From Mucilaginibacter gracilis (lineage in GTDB: Bacteria; Bacteroidota; Bacteroidia; Sphingobacteriales; Sphingobacteriaceae): 64,000 nt of DNA. Shown in pieces: positions 28,366 to 36,712 of this stretch. How positions within the stretch are numbered: position 1 is the stretch's first letter; every line of letters begins with the position of its first letter. Location of the stretch: contig NZ_RBKU01000001.1 in NCBI RefSeq assembly GCF_003633615.1, positions 744,001 through 808,000 on the forward strand, in the 5' to 3' direction. Position numbers and translations under genes: made by a program. The notes below the pieces were generated by a model. It ran no database searches and was not told the origin of the DNA. It saw only the letters and a list, made by a program, of their open reading frames with translations.

Positions 28366-29007
28366 CTATATCCAATTGTTAAATATCAAAGATATTGCTG
28401 TCCCTGCATATTTGTTAAATTCCAGCGAAATAGCTTTTTCTCTTTTTAATTTGTTGATAGCAGCAATTCTTTCCAAGGTCAACTTTAAGCCATATCCATA
28501 AGCTGCGCCATCATCAAAGCTATTTCCATTATCTCTTATAATAATAACAAGGGCACCGGGCTGCTGCCCCTCTTTATAAGATATCTGCAATTGTCCTTTA
28601 TCTCCTAAAACAGAAACGCCATGCTTAATTGCATTTTCAATCAGTGGCTGTAATATCAACGTGGGTATTTCAATATCGCGTAAGTTAAGCGTTTTTGATA
28701 TTTGAATATCCGATAAAAAACTAAATCTCAATTGTTCCAGCCCAATGTAAGTATTCATCATTTCAATTTCTTTATCCAGTGTGTTAAAGATATACTGACT
28801 ACGGTTTAAGGTTTGCCTCAGTAAAGCACTAAACTCATGCAGGTAGTAATTAGCATCATTAATTTGATTGGTGTTGATAAGCCCTTGAATAGAGCTTAAA
28901 GCATTAAAGGTAAAATGCGGATTTAATTGAGCCTGTACCCGTCTTAAAGACTGCTCTATTTCTGTTTGTTTTTCTTTTGAAGCCCTAATTCTTCTTTTTA
29001 GCAAGAC
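28366..29007 (-). pseudogene. LytS-type histidine kinase, 3' part after IS630 insertion
   Basis: This part encodes the cytoplasmic kinase domain. It has the phosphoacceptor His in QLNPHFTFNALSSIQG, and the ATP-binding motifs LILQPLIENAIKHGVS and YGYGLKLTLERI. A frame starting MLKRRIRASKEKQ exists only because insertion-sequence DNA abuts it. Removing the element and one TA restores a continuous 534-codon gene with the segment at 30211-31171, joined inside the membrane helix (VITVILVLLKRRIRAS). A truncated soluble kinase could still be made from internal starts but would lack the sensor. Confidence 0.9.
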
Positions 29008-29017
29008 TAGTGTTATG

Positions 29018-29716
29018 TTAATCGTGTAATGACGGATAAAGTCTTTTCAGTTTTATTCGCGCATCTTTATTTTCGAACTGCCAGTTAATTTTGCTGTTCT
29101 TATTATTTCTGTTGTGTTGCCATGCCGCTACCTCTTCATTGATCTTCAGCATTGTTGAAATATGCCTGTTTAGGCATTGCCCATTCAATACATGCAATTC
29201 TATCTCGGCCATATTGAGCCAGCTTCCATGCTTGGGCGTATAAACAAACTCAAACCTATCCCATAGCCTTTTGGCTTCGGCTGGTTCAAATGTCTCGTAA
29301 AATGCAGAGGCCGAATGGGTTTTAAAATTGTCCATTACTAAAGTTATTTTTTTCGCTGTCGGGTACCATTCATCTGCTATTCTTTTTACGAATAAAGCCC
29401 AGTCCTTTTTGGTTTTAAACGCCGTAATTTCTACAAAGCGCTTGCCCCTCAAAGGCTCGTTGGCCATAAATATATTGACTACCCCATGCCTTATGTACTC
29501 GTAATCTACTCTTGCCTCCTGGCCAGGCTTCATGGCTTGAGAGGGCTGCCCTTCTTCTATCAATTGTTTTGGCGACTCATCCATACATACAACCGGAAAT
29601 TCCTCATCATAAGGTTTTTTGTATACATCCAATACGCGTTCCATATTGGCTACAAATTCGCTGCTTTTTTCCGGTGGTATTACCCAGCCCTTTACTTTCC
29701 AAGGCTTAAGTTCGTT
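29018..29716 (-). CDS. IS630 transposase, catalytic frame (copy A)
   Basis: This frame carries the DDE catalytic domain. The first Asp is in VVCMDESPKQL, the second in LVMDNFKTHSAS, and the Glu in GSWLNMAEIELHVLNGQ. It has no proper start of its own at the 5' end. It lies in the -1 frame relative to the DNA-binding frame and overlaps it at a run of seven A residues (minus strand, 29715-29721). The junction then reads KNELKPWKVKGWVIPPEK, as expected for a full transposase of about 377 residues made by -1 slippage. An internal ATG at 29644 could give a shorter 208-residue product. Confidence 0.88.
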   Translation of the reverse strand, partial: NELKPWKVKGWVIPPEKSSEFVANMERVLDVYKKPYDEEFPVVCMDESPKQLIEEGQPSQAMKPGQEARVDYEYIRHGVVNIFMANEPLRGKRFVEITAFKTKKDWALFVKRIADEWYPTAKKITLVMDNFKTHSASAFYETFEPAEAKRLWDRFEFVYTPKHGSWLNMAEIELHVLNGQCLNRHISTMLKINEEVAAWQHNRNNKNSKINWQFENKDARIKLKRLYPSLHD

Positions 29717-30150
29717 TTTTTAAGCACACTTCTTACTGTTACATGCGAAATACTTTCTACATATTCCAACTCTACCATTTTATCGGCGAGTAGCCTTAAT
29801 GACCATTTAGCAAACCCCTCAGGCGGCTCGCTGCAACACAAGGCAACCAGCTTCGCTTCTACATCGCCATCTGATTTTGTTTCATAAACACGGCTGGTGG
29901 GGCGACGATCTAAAACACCTTCAAAACCCTCTTCAATAAACTTTTTCTTCACCCGGTCTATCGTTCGCATCCCTACTTTCAGGACTTTGCTGATCTGTTC
30001 ATTTGTTATTTTCTCCGCATATTCCCCTTCATCACAATTCAATAGTATATAGGCTGTCCGGAATGTTTGAGAACTATGGGAGCCCTTGTTGATTATCGAG
30101 TATAACTCTCCAACCTCCTCTTTTGTAAGTTTTATCGTATAACGTACCAT
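29692..30150 (-). CDS. IS630 transposase, DNA-binding frame (copy A)
   Basis: The 152-residue frame holds the paired helix-turn-helix domain that binds the element ends (ITNEQISKVLKVGMRTIDRV, then EPPEGFAKWSLRLLADKMVE). The frame ends about 30 bases after the A7 slip site. By itself the product could bind the ends and repress transposition, as proposed for similar short frames in other insertion sequences. The copy B protein is identical. Confidence 0.9.
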   Translation of the reverse strand: MVRYTIKLTKEEVGELYSIINKGSHSSQTFRTAYILLNCDEGEYAEKITNEQISKVLKVGMRTIDRVKKKFIEEGFEGVLDRRPTSRVYETKSDGDVEAKLVALCCSEPPEGFAKWSLRLLADKMVELEYVESISHVTVRSVLKKTNLSLGK

Positions 30151-30210
30151 CTGTAATTTGTTTTACAAATATACGCTTTTATACGTCATATTATATTTAA
30201 CTTAACACTA

Positions 30211-31171
30211 GTATAACAGTAATTACAAGCAATGTAAAGGCAATTGTTGCTATAAAATAAAATATGGCTGACTGATACCAATATGGCTTTACTGATAAAT
30301 AAAGTAACCCCATGCTTTCTGGCTGTATAACATAGCTAAATTGCAATTCATAATCTGTATTTGCAGCTAGCTCTGGTAGCATTAAAAGTGTGGGGCCAAT
30401 TTGCTGTAGCGTATCTCGTGTTTTTAGGTTTATTAAAAGGTATTTAACAGCAGAATCCCTAAATTCCGGTTTAGCATTAGTAGCAGCGACAAGCTTTCCA
30501 CCGGGTGAAAAAAACAGTTTTTGTATACCACCGGTCTGTACCTGGCTTTCATGTATTTGTTCCTTCAGCTGTTGATGATAAACTTTAATTTCTGGAATTA
30601 CTTTAAGCCGTTTAATGTAATATCGACGAACCAGTGTATCGGTATTGTAATCATAAAAATCTACAAAAAAGAAATCGTTAATTTTTAGCGAAATATAGCC
30701 TATATCAACCCCTTCTTTTAGAAGACGTTTATTGCTTTTTACTTGCTTTAATACTTTATTTAAGCTGTCAAATTGCAAAATGTACCCCTGTCCGTGTACC
30801 GAGGTTGTGGTATAGTATGATCTTTCATAAAGCTTATTGATTTGATAATGATTAAGCATCAGATTATTATACTTTTCTTTATGTCCCGGCTCCGATATAT
30901 TAATTGTGCCAAAAGGGACATTGGTGGTTCGTATAGCTATCCAATTACCTGCAATATAAATGGGTATTATTTTTTGTCTTATCTCATTCCTTATATCGCC
31001 AACAAGAGTTCTGCTGTTCATTTGTTTAAGCAATACGCCTTGCGCTTCAACGCGTATAGGGGCTTTACCGAAAATAGTAACATGCTGGGCAAGGCACCTG
31101 TTATAAGATGGATTAGCTATTAAAAGAAAAATTATAAATCTTTTTAAAACAACGCTACTTATCCTTTTCAA
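30211..31171 (-). pseudogene. LytS-type histidine kinase, 5' part (sensor) before IS630 insertion
   Basis: This encodes a signal peptide, a periplasmic sensor region of about 270 residues and one membrane helix (IFYFIATIAFTLLVITVILV), where the gene is cut by IS630. I place the start at TTG 31171 (KRISSVVLKRFIIFLLIAN), which gives a good signal peptide. The upstream ATG at 31225 would add 18 residues that precede the signal. The start overlaps the end of the TlpA-like gene by 17 bases. Restored with 28366-29007, the kinase has 534 codons. As it stands it ends one codon into the element and lacks the kinase domain. Confidence 0.85.
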
Positions 31172-32003
31172 TTTGAGTTTTAATAATGGTTTCCAGTTTG
31201 TCGGCATTACTTGGTGCCGGGGCATCCAAATTAATTATTAATCCTGCTTTATCTAACACTACAAACTTAGGTATGGCATTGGTAAAGTAATTGCTCGTTT
31301 TACCATCACCATCAAAAAGTTGCAACCATTTCGGTTTATCGTGCTGCAATGCTTGTTGCCACGCATCCTTTCTATCGCGTACGGCAATACTTATAATTTG
31401 TACACGGCTATCAGATTTGTATCTTTCATACAGTTTGTTTAAGTAAGGGGTCTCTTCACGACATGGCGCACATGAGCTAGCCCAAAAGTCGATTAAAACC
31501 ACCTTGCCTTTAAAATCTGACAGCGTATGTTTAATTCCTTTATTATCAACAAGCGAAAATGCTTGTGCTGCATCTCCAATTTTGTATTTACCAAGCTCAT
31601 ACTCTTTCTTATTTATGAGAGTTATCAGTTCGTTTTGGTAAAGCGTGCTATTTATGTTGCCTAAATAAGGTAAAGTGTTTTTAGCAGCCACCTTAAATTC
31701 TTCATAAGTGTTAATTACCGCGTTTAAATTAAGATTGATAAACTTGTAAAAAACATAATCCCTAACATCACCTTTAAAGGTCGTATTGATTTTTTTTAAC
31801 AATGAGCCATATTTATCATAAGGAATACTATTCTTTACTTTGTTATCGTGTTTGAAACTGTAATAAAGGTACCAATATGAAAAGCCCATTAGATTTTTAA
31901 AGGCAGGGCAGGTCAAATTGCTGCTATTCGATAAGTCGTTTATTATCTTACTGTCAAAATTAGTTGCTATGTATTTATCTACCTCTATAGGGCTTTCAGT
32001 ATC
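31155..32003 (-). pseudogene. TlpA-like thioredoxin-fold protein, 3' part after IS630 insertion
   Basis: This part carries the thioredoxin-like domain with the redox motif CAPC in DFWASSCAPCREETPYLNKL, the cis-Pro region FTNAIPKFVVLDK, and a preceding helical region. The reading frame continues exactly into the 5' part at 33207-33870 when copy B and one TA are removed, giving a 504-residue secreted protein. It is the first gene of a three-gene operon with the kinase and the LytTR regulator. Confidence 0.88.
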
Positions 32004-32063
32004 TAGTGTTAAGTTAAATATAATATGACGTATAAAAGCGTATATTTGTAAAACAAATTACAG

Positions 32064-32522
32064 ATGGTACGTTATACGATAAAACTTACAAAAGAGGAGG
32101 TTGGAGAGTTATACTCGATAATCAACAAGGGCTCCCATAGTTCTCAAACATTCCGGACAGCCTATATACTATTGAATTGTGATGAAGGGGAATATGCGGA
32201 GAAAATAACAAATGAACAGATCAGCAAAGTCCTGAAAGTAGGGATGCGAACGATAGACCGGGTGAAGAAAAAGTTTATTGAAGAGGGTTTTGAAGGTGTT
32301 TTAGATCGTCGCCCCACCAGCCGTGTTTATGAAACAAAATCAGATGGCGATGTAGAAGCGAAGCTGGTTGCCTTGTGTTGCAGCGAGCCGCCTGAGGGGT
32401 TTGCTAAATGGTCATTAAGGCTACTCGCCGATAAAATGGTAGAGTTGGAATATGTAGAAAGTATTTCGCATGTAACAGTAAGAAGTGTGCTTAAAAAAAC
32501 GAACTTAAGCCTTGGAAAGTAA
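32064..32522 (+). CDS. IS630 transposase, DNA-binding frame (copy B)
   Basis: The protein is identical to the 152-residue DNA-binding frame of copy A, with the same helix-turn-helix region. The A7 slip site is at 32493-32499, and the frame ends 21 bases further on with SLGK and a stop. Start ATG at 32064 lies 58 bases inside the element end. Confidence 0.9.
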   Translation: MVRYTIKLTKEEVGELYSIINKGSHSSQTFRTAYILLNCDEGEYAEKITNEQISKVLKVGMRTIDRVKKKFIEEGFEGVLDRRPTSRVYETKSDGDVEAKLVALCCSEPPEGFAKWSLRLLADKMVELEYVESISHVTVRSVLKKTNLSLGK

Positions 32523-33196
32523 AGGGCTGGGTAATACCACCGGAAAAAAGCAGCGAATTTGTAGCCAATATGGAACGCGTATTGGATGTATACAAAAAAC
32601 CTTATGATGAGGAATTTCCGGTTGTATGTATGGATGAGTCGCCAAAACAATTGATAGAAGAAGGGCAGCCCTCTCAAGCCATGAAGCCTGGCCAGGAGGC
32701 AAGAGTAGATTACGAGTACATAAGGCATGGGGTAGTCAATATATTTATGGCCAACGAGCCTTTGAGGGGCAAGCGCTTTGTAGAAATTACGGCGTTTAAA
32801 ACCAAAAAGGACTGGGCTTTATTCGTAAAAAGAATAGCAGATGAATGGTACCCGACAGCGAAAAAAATAACTTTAGTAATGGACAATTTTAAAACCCATT
32901 CGGCCTCTGCATTTTACGAGACATTTGAACCAGCCGAAGCCAAAAGGCTATGGGATAGGTTTGAGTTTGTTTATACGCCCAAGCATGGAAGCTGGCTCAA
33001 TATGGCCGAGATAGAATTGCATGTATTGAATGGGCAATGCCTAAACAGGCATATTTCAACAATGCTGAAGATCAATGAAGAGGTAGCGGCATGGCAACAC
33101 AACAGAAATAATAAGAACAGCAAAATTAACTGGCAGTTCGAAAATAAAGATGCGCGAATAAAACTGAAAAGACTTTATCCGTCATTACACGATTAA
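32498..33196 (+). CDS. IS630 transposase, catalytic frame (copy B)
   Basis: The DDE domain is identical to that of copy A, with the same Asp, Asp and Glu motifs (VVCMDES, LVMDNFK, NMAEIEL). It is joined to the first frame by -1 slippage at 32493-32499. Both parts appear undamaged, so the element is probably still active. Confidence 0.88.
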   Translation, partial: NELKPWKVKGWVIPPEKSSEFVANMERVLDVYKKPYDEEFPVVCMDESPKQLIEEGQPSQAMKPGQEARVDYEYIRHGVVNIFMANEPLRGKRFVEITAFKTKKDWALFVKRIADEWYPTAKKITLVMDNFKTHSASAFYETFEPAEAKRLWDRFEFVYTPKHGSWLNMAEIELHVLNGQCLNRHISTMLKINEEVAAWQHNRNNKNSKINWQFENKDARIKLKRLYPSLHD

Positions 33197-33206
33197 CATA
33201 ACACTA

Positions 33207-33870
33207 GTAACTTATAGGCGTATCCTAAAAGCTCATTTAACCGGTTAAAGTTCACGTCAGAATAAATTAAATTTTTAAAATAAGCATAATTGTCATCCTG
33301 GGAATCATTATATAACCGAGTGCAGTTAATGAATAATGAATCGGTAGTTATTTTGGAACGTTGGTACCAGCTATCAAAAGACTCTTTACCGCTAGGGTCA
33401 TAGTACTGGAGGTGTTGATTAATTTCGGTATAAAAGTTATTAATCACCGAACCTGTGCCATCCCAATGTATTTTCATATTTCTCCGTGTCCAGTTGTTTA
33501 CATCTGCTTTGAGTGATAATTGATACCCAGGTGCCAGCAGGGTTTTAATCCCATTAAACTGACCATCAACAATAATAAAAAATGTAACAATTTGGGGTCT
33601 CGGTATCAAATCTACCGGGACTGTAAATCTGCCTTTGATAACAGGAAGGGTATCAATTGTTTCTTCATTCATCTTATTATTATGAAGCATTAATACCGAT
33701 GCTCCGTTGAAATTAATCAACTCGGATGTTAATACTACCGAATCCTTTAAATAGCTTGAACCAAATAATCCGGCATTATGGGGGGGGGATGGCTTTCCAT
33801 TTGCTTTTTGTTCCACATTAGTTAGTAAACAAACAAAAAGCATCATCAATAATAAGGTTTTTTTTTTCAT
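33207..33870 (-). pseudogene. TlpA-like thioredoxin-fold protein, 5' part before IS630 insertion
   Basis: The segment encodes a signal peptide (MKKKTLLLMMLFVCLLTNVE), then a DUF4369-like N-terminal beta domain that usually precedes TlpA-type thioredoxin domains (VPVDLIPRPQIVTFFIIVDG). The frame is cut at YAYKLL by copy B. A run of nine G on the plus strand (33780-33788) falls just after the signal-peptide region and could cause slippage. Expected location of the intact protein: periplasm or membrane surface, acting in disulfide reduction or sensing. Confidence 0.85.
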
Positions 33871-34242
33871 TTGGATATGTTAAATTATGCCTCAAAGGTG
33901 GTACCCAACGTATAGATAAAATAATCGAAATGTGTAAGTGGCATGAATGACTGTGAATTTGGTTGCATTCCCTAAATTAAATCAAACAGAATAATCAGTA
34001 TGATCTTGACAGGTATTAAGGCGTATCTACGTCGCCTACAATAAATGGCCTAAATAATGGAATCAATAAAACCGATTGTTTGGTTTAAATTATTTACTTC
34101 TAATAATTGTATTAAGTAAATTTTTTTATAAAAAGCGTTTAGCTTATCCTGCGTTGCCTGGGGTCTGCTTAATGACAAAAAATTACCGCAAAATAAGAGT
34201 GATGGATATTTTGCGAAGCTATTCTGCAAATTTTCTGCAAAT

Positions 34243-34271
34243 AAAAAAACCCAACTCGCCAGAGTTGGGTT
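34243..34271 (-). terminator. Intrinsic terminator after tRNA-Asn 3' half
   Basis: Arms AACCCAACTC (34248-34257) and GAGTTGGGTT (34262-34271) pair perfectly over 10 bp with a 4-base loop. On the minus strand they are followed by a run of T. It lies 17 bases beyond the 3' end of the tRNA fragment and is the typical terminator of a tRNA gene. Confidence 0.85.
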
Positions 34272-34288
34272 AAATCATTGATTTTCAA

Positions 34289-34331
34289 GCTCCTGAGCCT
34301 GGACTCGAACCAGGGACCCTCTGATTAACAG
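34289..34331 (-). pseudogene. 3' half of tRNA-Asn(GTT), probable attachment-site remnant
   Basis: Read on the minus strand, 43 bases match the 3' half of a tRNA. They comprise the anticodon loop and 3' stem (CTGTTAATCAGAG, anticodon GTT), the variable loop, a perfect T-arm (CCTGGTTCGAGTCCAGG) and the 3' acceptor strand CTCAGGA. Homology stops at the anticodon loop: the bases before it (CCCC) cannot pair with CAGAG, and no 5' acceptor TCCTGAG is adjacent. This is the pattern left when an integrative element inserts into a tRNA 3' end. The terminator beyond it suggests original chromosome at lower coordinates and the element at higher coordinates. Confidence 0.7.
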
Positions 34332-34686
34332 GGGGATAGTGAACCAATACAACACACTGTTTATCAGGATTTTACACTTTCAAACTTTACTTTTGTTACA
34401 TATTTGTAACAAAGAATCTTACTTGCTCAAATATAAGAAATCCAATAATGATAGCCAACTAAAAGGAAAAAAACTGGCCAATAAAGATTCAAACTATTAC
34501 CGAAACCTCTCCAGTGTCAATCAATTATTTGAAGCGCGCTACAAAGACCTGAAAGCGCATTAACACTGGCATCCATTTGATCTAATTCCACATTCGATTA
34601 CTGCCGGTATTCCATCTCTCTGCCAATTGAGCAAGTATCTATTTTAAAAAAGTTATCGATTTATAAGACTTTCCCCTTGTGAGATA
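34332..34686. other. Gene-poor stretch beside the tRNA remnant
   Basis: No integrase gene is present. A 74-codon plus-strand frame (34339-34563) has a Lys-rich tail but no recognisable motif, so I do not call it. At 34616-34630 the minus strand reads GCTCAATTGGCAGAG, a common tRNA D-arm sequence, without a matching acceptor stem. The stretch 33871-34242 on the other side of the tRNA remnant also shows no gene. Confidence 0.4.
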
Positions 34687-35442
34687 CTACTTTTTCCTTA
34701 ATGTTTTAAGAAGTTTATTAGAAATAAAAGCATTAAAATTTTCCCGGAAACCGTCACCCACGGTGAAGGTCAAATTATTGTTCATTTTGATTGTGTTTCC
34801 TTCGATATAATTGATGTTGTCGGTTGAAATAATAAAGGCCCGGTGAAATTGCTTAAACCCATCACGAACTCCCAATATTTCAACAACGTCTTTAATACTT
34901 AGATAAGCGGTTAAAATTTTATTACTTACTAAATATATCTTAACGTAGTTATGCGCACTCTCAAAAGCGATAACATCCTTATACATCACCTTGACAATAC
35001 GTAAGTCTTCCTCTTTATTCTTAACCAAGAAAAAGTTATCACCGTAGTTAGGCTCCTGATTTGACTCTATAGGCTTTGGCACAATTTCCGCTGGAAACAA
35101 ACGATTAATTGTTGTTGAAAACTTGCCAAAAGTGAATGGTTTTAATAAGTACGCATCCCCTTCTGCTTCATATGCCTCGAATGCGTATTTAGAATGTGCT
35201 GTCGTGAAAATTAATTTCTGCGTCTTACGTCTTAAGGCTTTTGCCAATTCAATTCCTGAAATCAAAGGCATATCAATATCCATAAATAACAGGTCGATGT
35301 TATTTTCCAAACTTACTTTTTCCAATGCTGTTTGAGGGTCTGTATAAATACCTACAATATTTAGTTTAGGCAGCATATCAATGTATTTCCTTATTGCTTC
35401 TACCGAAAATTGTTCGTCATCAACGATGATACAGTTTAACAT
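34687..35442 (-). CDS. Orphan LytTR-family response regulator
   Basis: The 251-residue protein has a receiver domain with Asp8-Asp9 (IIVDDEQF), phosphoacceptor Asp55 (LFMDIDMPL) and Lys in YLLKPF. The LytTR domain covers about 145-250 (EDLRIVKVMYKDVIAFESAH, FKQFHRAFIISTDNI). No kinase gene is adjacent. It is a clear paralogue of the divergent regulator at 35957-36697: both share the KxxAY/EAYE stretch, the FFLVKNK/FFFVKNK linker, and a similar end. Confidence 0.92.
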   Translation of the reverse strand: MLNCIIVDDEQFSVEAIRKYIDMLPKLNIVGIYTDPQTALEKVSLENNIDLLFMDIDMPLISGIELAKALRRKTQKLIFTTAHSKYAFEAYEAEGDAYLLKPFTFGKFSTTINRLFPAEIVPKPIESNQEPNYGDNFFLVKNKEEDLRIVKVMYKDVIAFESAHNYVKIYLVSNKILTAYLSIKDVVEILGVRDGFKQFHRAFIISTDNINYIEGNTIKMNNNLTFTVGDGFRENFNAFISNKLLKTLRKK

Positions 35443-35956
35443 ATATCCAGATAATTAAGTGATTGACATGGATTAAAGGTGTTATATATAGTTAAATTCT
35501 GAAAAGTAAAGCAAGCCATATTTTACATGCACAAACATCCGGTGATTTGCCTTCCAATGGTTGTAAAAATTCTGGAGTAGCTTTTCAATATGATTTCAAG
35601 TCCTTTTAATTGAGGGTACCGAAATTATCTCTTTTGATCTGTAAAGTTAATTTCAAAAGCTTACCTAATAATAATTAACTCTCGAAATATATATCATTTT
35701 GACGTATTGATCTTTCAGACGCTATTCAACCATCCCATAAAATTAAATGAAATGCCGCTAGTCTCAGTACTTTTTATCTGAATAGGTATATTTTCTACAT
35801 GGAAAGGTAAATTTTCTTTATATGCCACCTTTGAAAGATTGATGATGGTCGTTTTAGATATAAATATCACGCTATTAACTTTTCCCTTTATAATTAATCT
35901 TTCAGATTATCAAACCCTTTGACCAGAATAAAGAGAACTTAATTTAATTATCCAAT
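35443..35956. other. Divergent intergenic region between two LytTR regulator genes
   Basis: About 510 bp without a gene. It should hold both promoters. It contains a pair of near-identical repeats at 35784-35817, described separately. No RNA gene was recognised. Confidence 0.5.
35784..35817 (+). promoter_or_regulatory. Paired direct repeat, 21-bp spacing, candidate LytTR site
   Basis: AGGTATATTTTCT (35784) and AGGTAAATTTTCT (35805) differ at one base and start exactly 21 bp apart, two turns of the helix. LytTR regulators bind paired direct repeats with about this spacing. It lies 140 bp upstream of a LytTR regulator gene, so autoregulation is possible. Confidence 0.45.
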
Positions 35957-36697
35957 ATGAAAATCTATGAATGTATAATCATCGATGATGAACCTTTCGC
36001 TATCGAATGGTTAAAAAATTATATCAGCTTAATACCCAATTTACAACTCATCAAAGCTTACATCGATCCATTAGAGGCTTTGATAGAAATAGCTTCCGGC
36101 GGAATGGTGGATTTAATTATATTGGATATCGAAATGCCCCAGATAACTGGTATTGAACTATCTAAAGAAATTCGAAAAAAAGCAAAACGTTTGGTATTTT
36201 CAACAGCCTATAAACAATATGGCTATGAGGCTTATGAAGTAGATGCCGAAGCTTACCTTTTAAAGCCTTATACCTTTTCAAAATTTGCCGGAACCATAGC
36301 AAAAATACTTCCTTCGCTTGATGATACAATTTATTCATCAAGGCCAAACGATGATTTTTTCTTTGTTAAGAACAAGGACGAACAACTAAAAATTGTCAAG
36401 ATCAGATACGCTGATGTAGTTGCAGTGGAAAGCAAGTTAAACTATGTTCTCATACATACAACAACAAAACAAGTTCTTACTTACATGTCACTATCAGAAA
36501 TTTCTAAAATCTTTAGCCAACTGGCTAATTTTGTCCAATTTCAACGTAGCTATATTATAAGTAAGACACATATTGATTCGATTGACGGAAATACCATAAA
36601 AATGGTTAATGGTCTCAAAATAACAGTCGGCGAGTATTATCGTAAAAATTTTATGGTATTTTTAACCGAGAAACTCATAAAGCCGGGGCGTAAATGA
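35957..36697 (+). CDS. Orphan LytTR-family response regulator
   Basis: The 246-residue protein has a receiver domain with Asp10-Asp11 (IIIDDEPF), phosphoacceptor Asp57 (IILDIEMPQ) and Lys in YLLKPY, followed by a LytTR domain (about 140-245: DEQLKIVKIRYADVVAVESK, FVQFQRSYIISKTHI). It has no adjacent kinase. It is divergent from, and paralogous to, the regulator at 34687-35442. Possible kinases in this window are the LytS-type protein at 47539-48705, which lacks a regulator, or the pair member broken by IS630. Confidence 0.92.
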   Translation: MKIYECIIIDDEPFAIEWLKNYISLIPNLQLIKAYIDPLEALIEIASGGMVDLIILDIEMPQITGIELSKEIRKKAKRLVFSTAYKQYGYEAYEVDAEAYLLKPYTFSKFAGTIAKILPSLDDTIYSSRPNDDFFFVKNKDEQLKIVKIRYADVVAVESKLNYVLIHTTTKQVLTYMSLSEISKIFSQLANFVQFQRSYIISKTHIDSIDGNTIKMVNGLKITVGEYYRKNFMVFLTEKLIKPGRK

Positions 36698-36712
36698 TAC
36701 TGCTCCGGCTTT
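36679..36712 (+). terminator. Weak terminator-like hairpin at end of LytTR gene
   Basis: Arms AAAGCCGG (36679-36686) and CCGGCTTT (36705-36712) bracket the stop codon of the regulator gene. The loop is 18 bases and no long T-run follows, so termination would be weak. Confidence 0.35.

Larger units (their letters stand above)
29010..30208 (-). mobile_element. IS630-family insertion sequence, copy A (1199 bp)
   Basis: The element is flanked by TA duplications (29008-29009 and 30209-30210) within a CTAG target, the preferred site of IS630. Its ends are imperfect inverted repeats: GTGTTAAGTTAAATA at the transposase-start side and GTGTTATGTTAATCG at the other, both followed further in by ATGACG. 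It carries a two-frame DDE transposase. It is the same length as copy B (32006-33204), with identical transposase proteins and matching ends, which points to recent transposition. It disrupts the sensor kinase gene. Confidence 0.95.
32006..33204 (+). mobile_element. IS630-family insertion sequence, copy B (1199 bp)
   Basis: This is the second copy, inverted relative to copy A and separated from it by 1797 bp. It is flanked by TA (32004-32005 and 33205-33206) within CTAG, as in copy A. Its ends and proteins match copy A. It interrupts the TlpA-like gene. The two inverted copies could recombine and flip the DNA between them. Confidence 0.95.

Noticed and set aside
28366..33870. Treating the IS630 pair with its inner segment as a composite transposon carrying cargo
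   Set aside because: The inner segment contains only the broken middle of an operon that continues on both sides, so the two insertions are independent.
34339..34563. 74-codon plus-strand frame next to the tRNA remnant, considered as integrase tail
   Set aside because: No conserved Arg/His/Tyr integrase residues can be identified and the start lies within AT-rich sequence.
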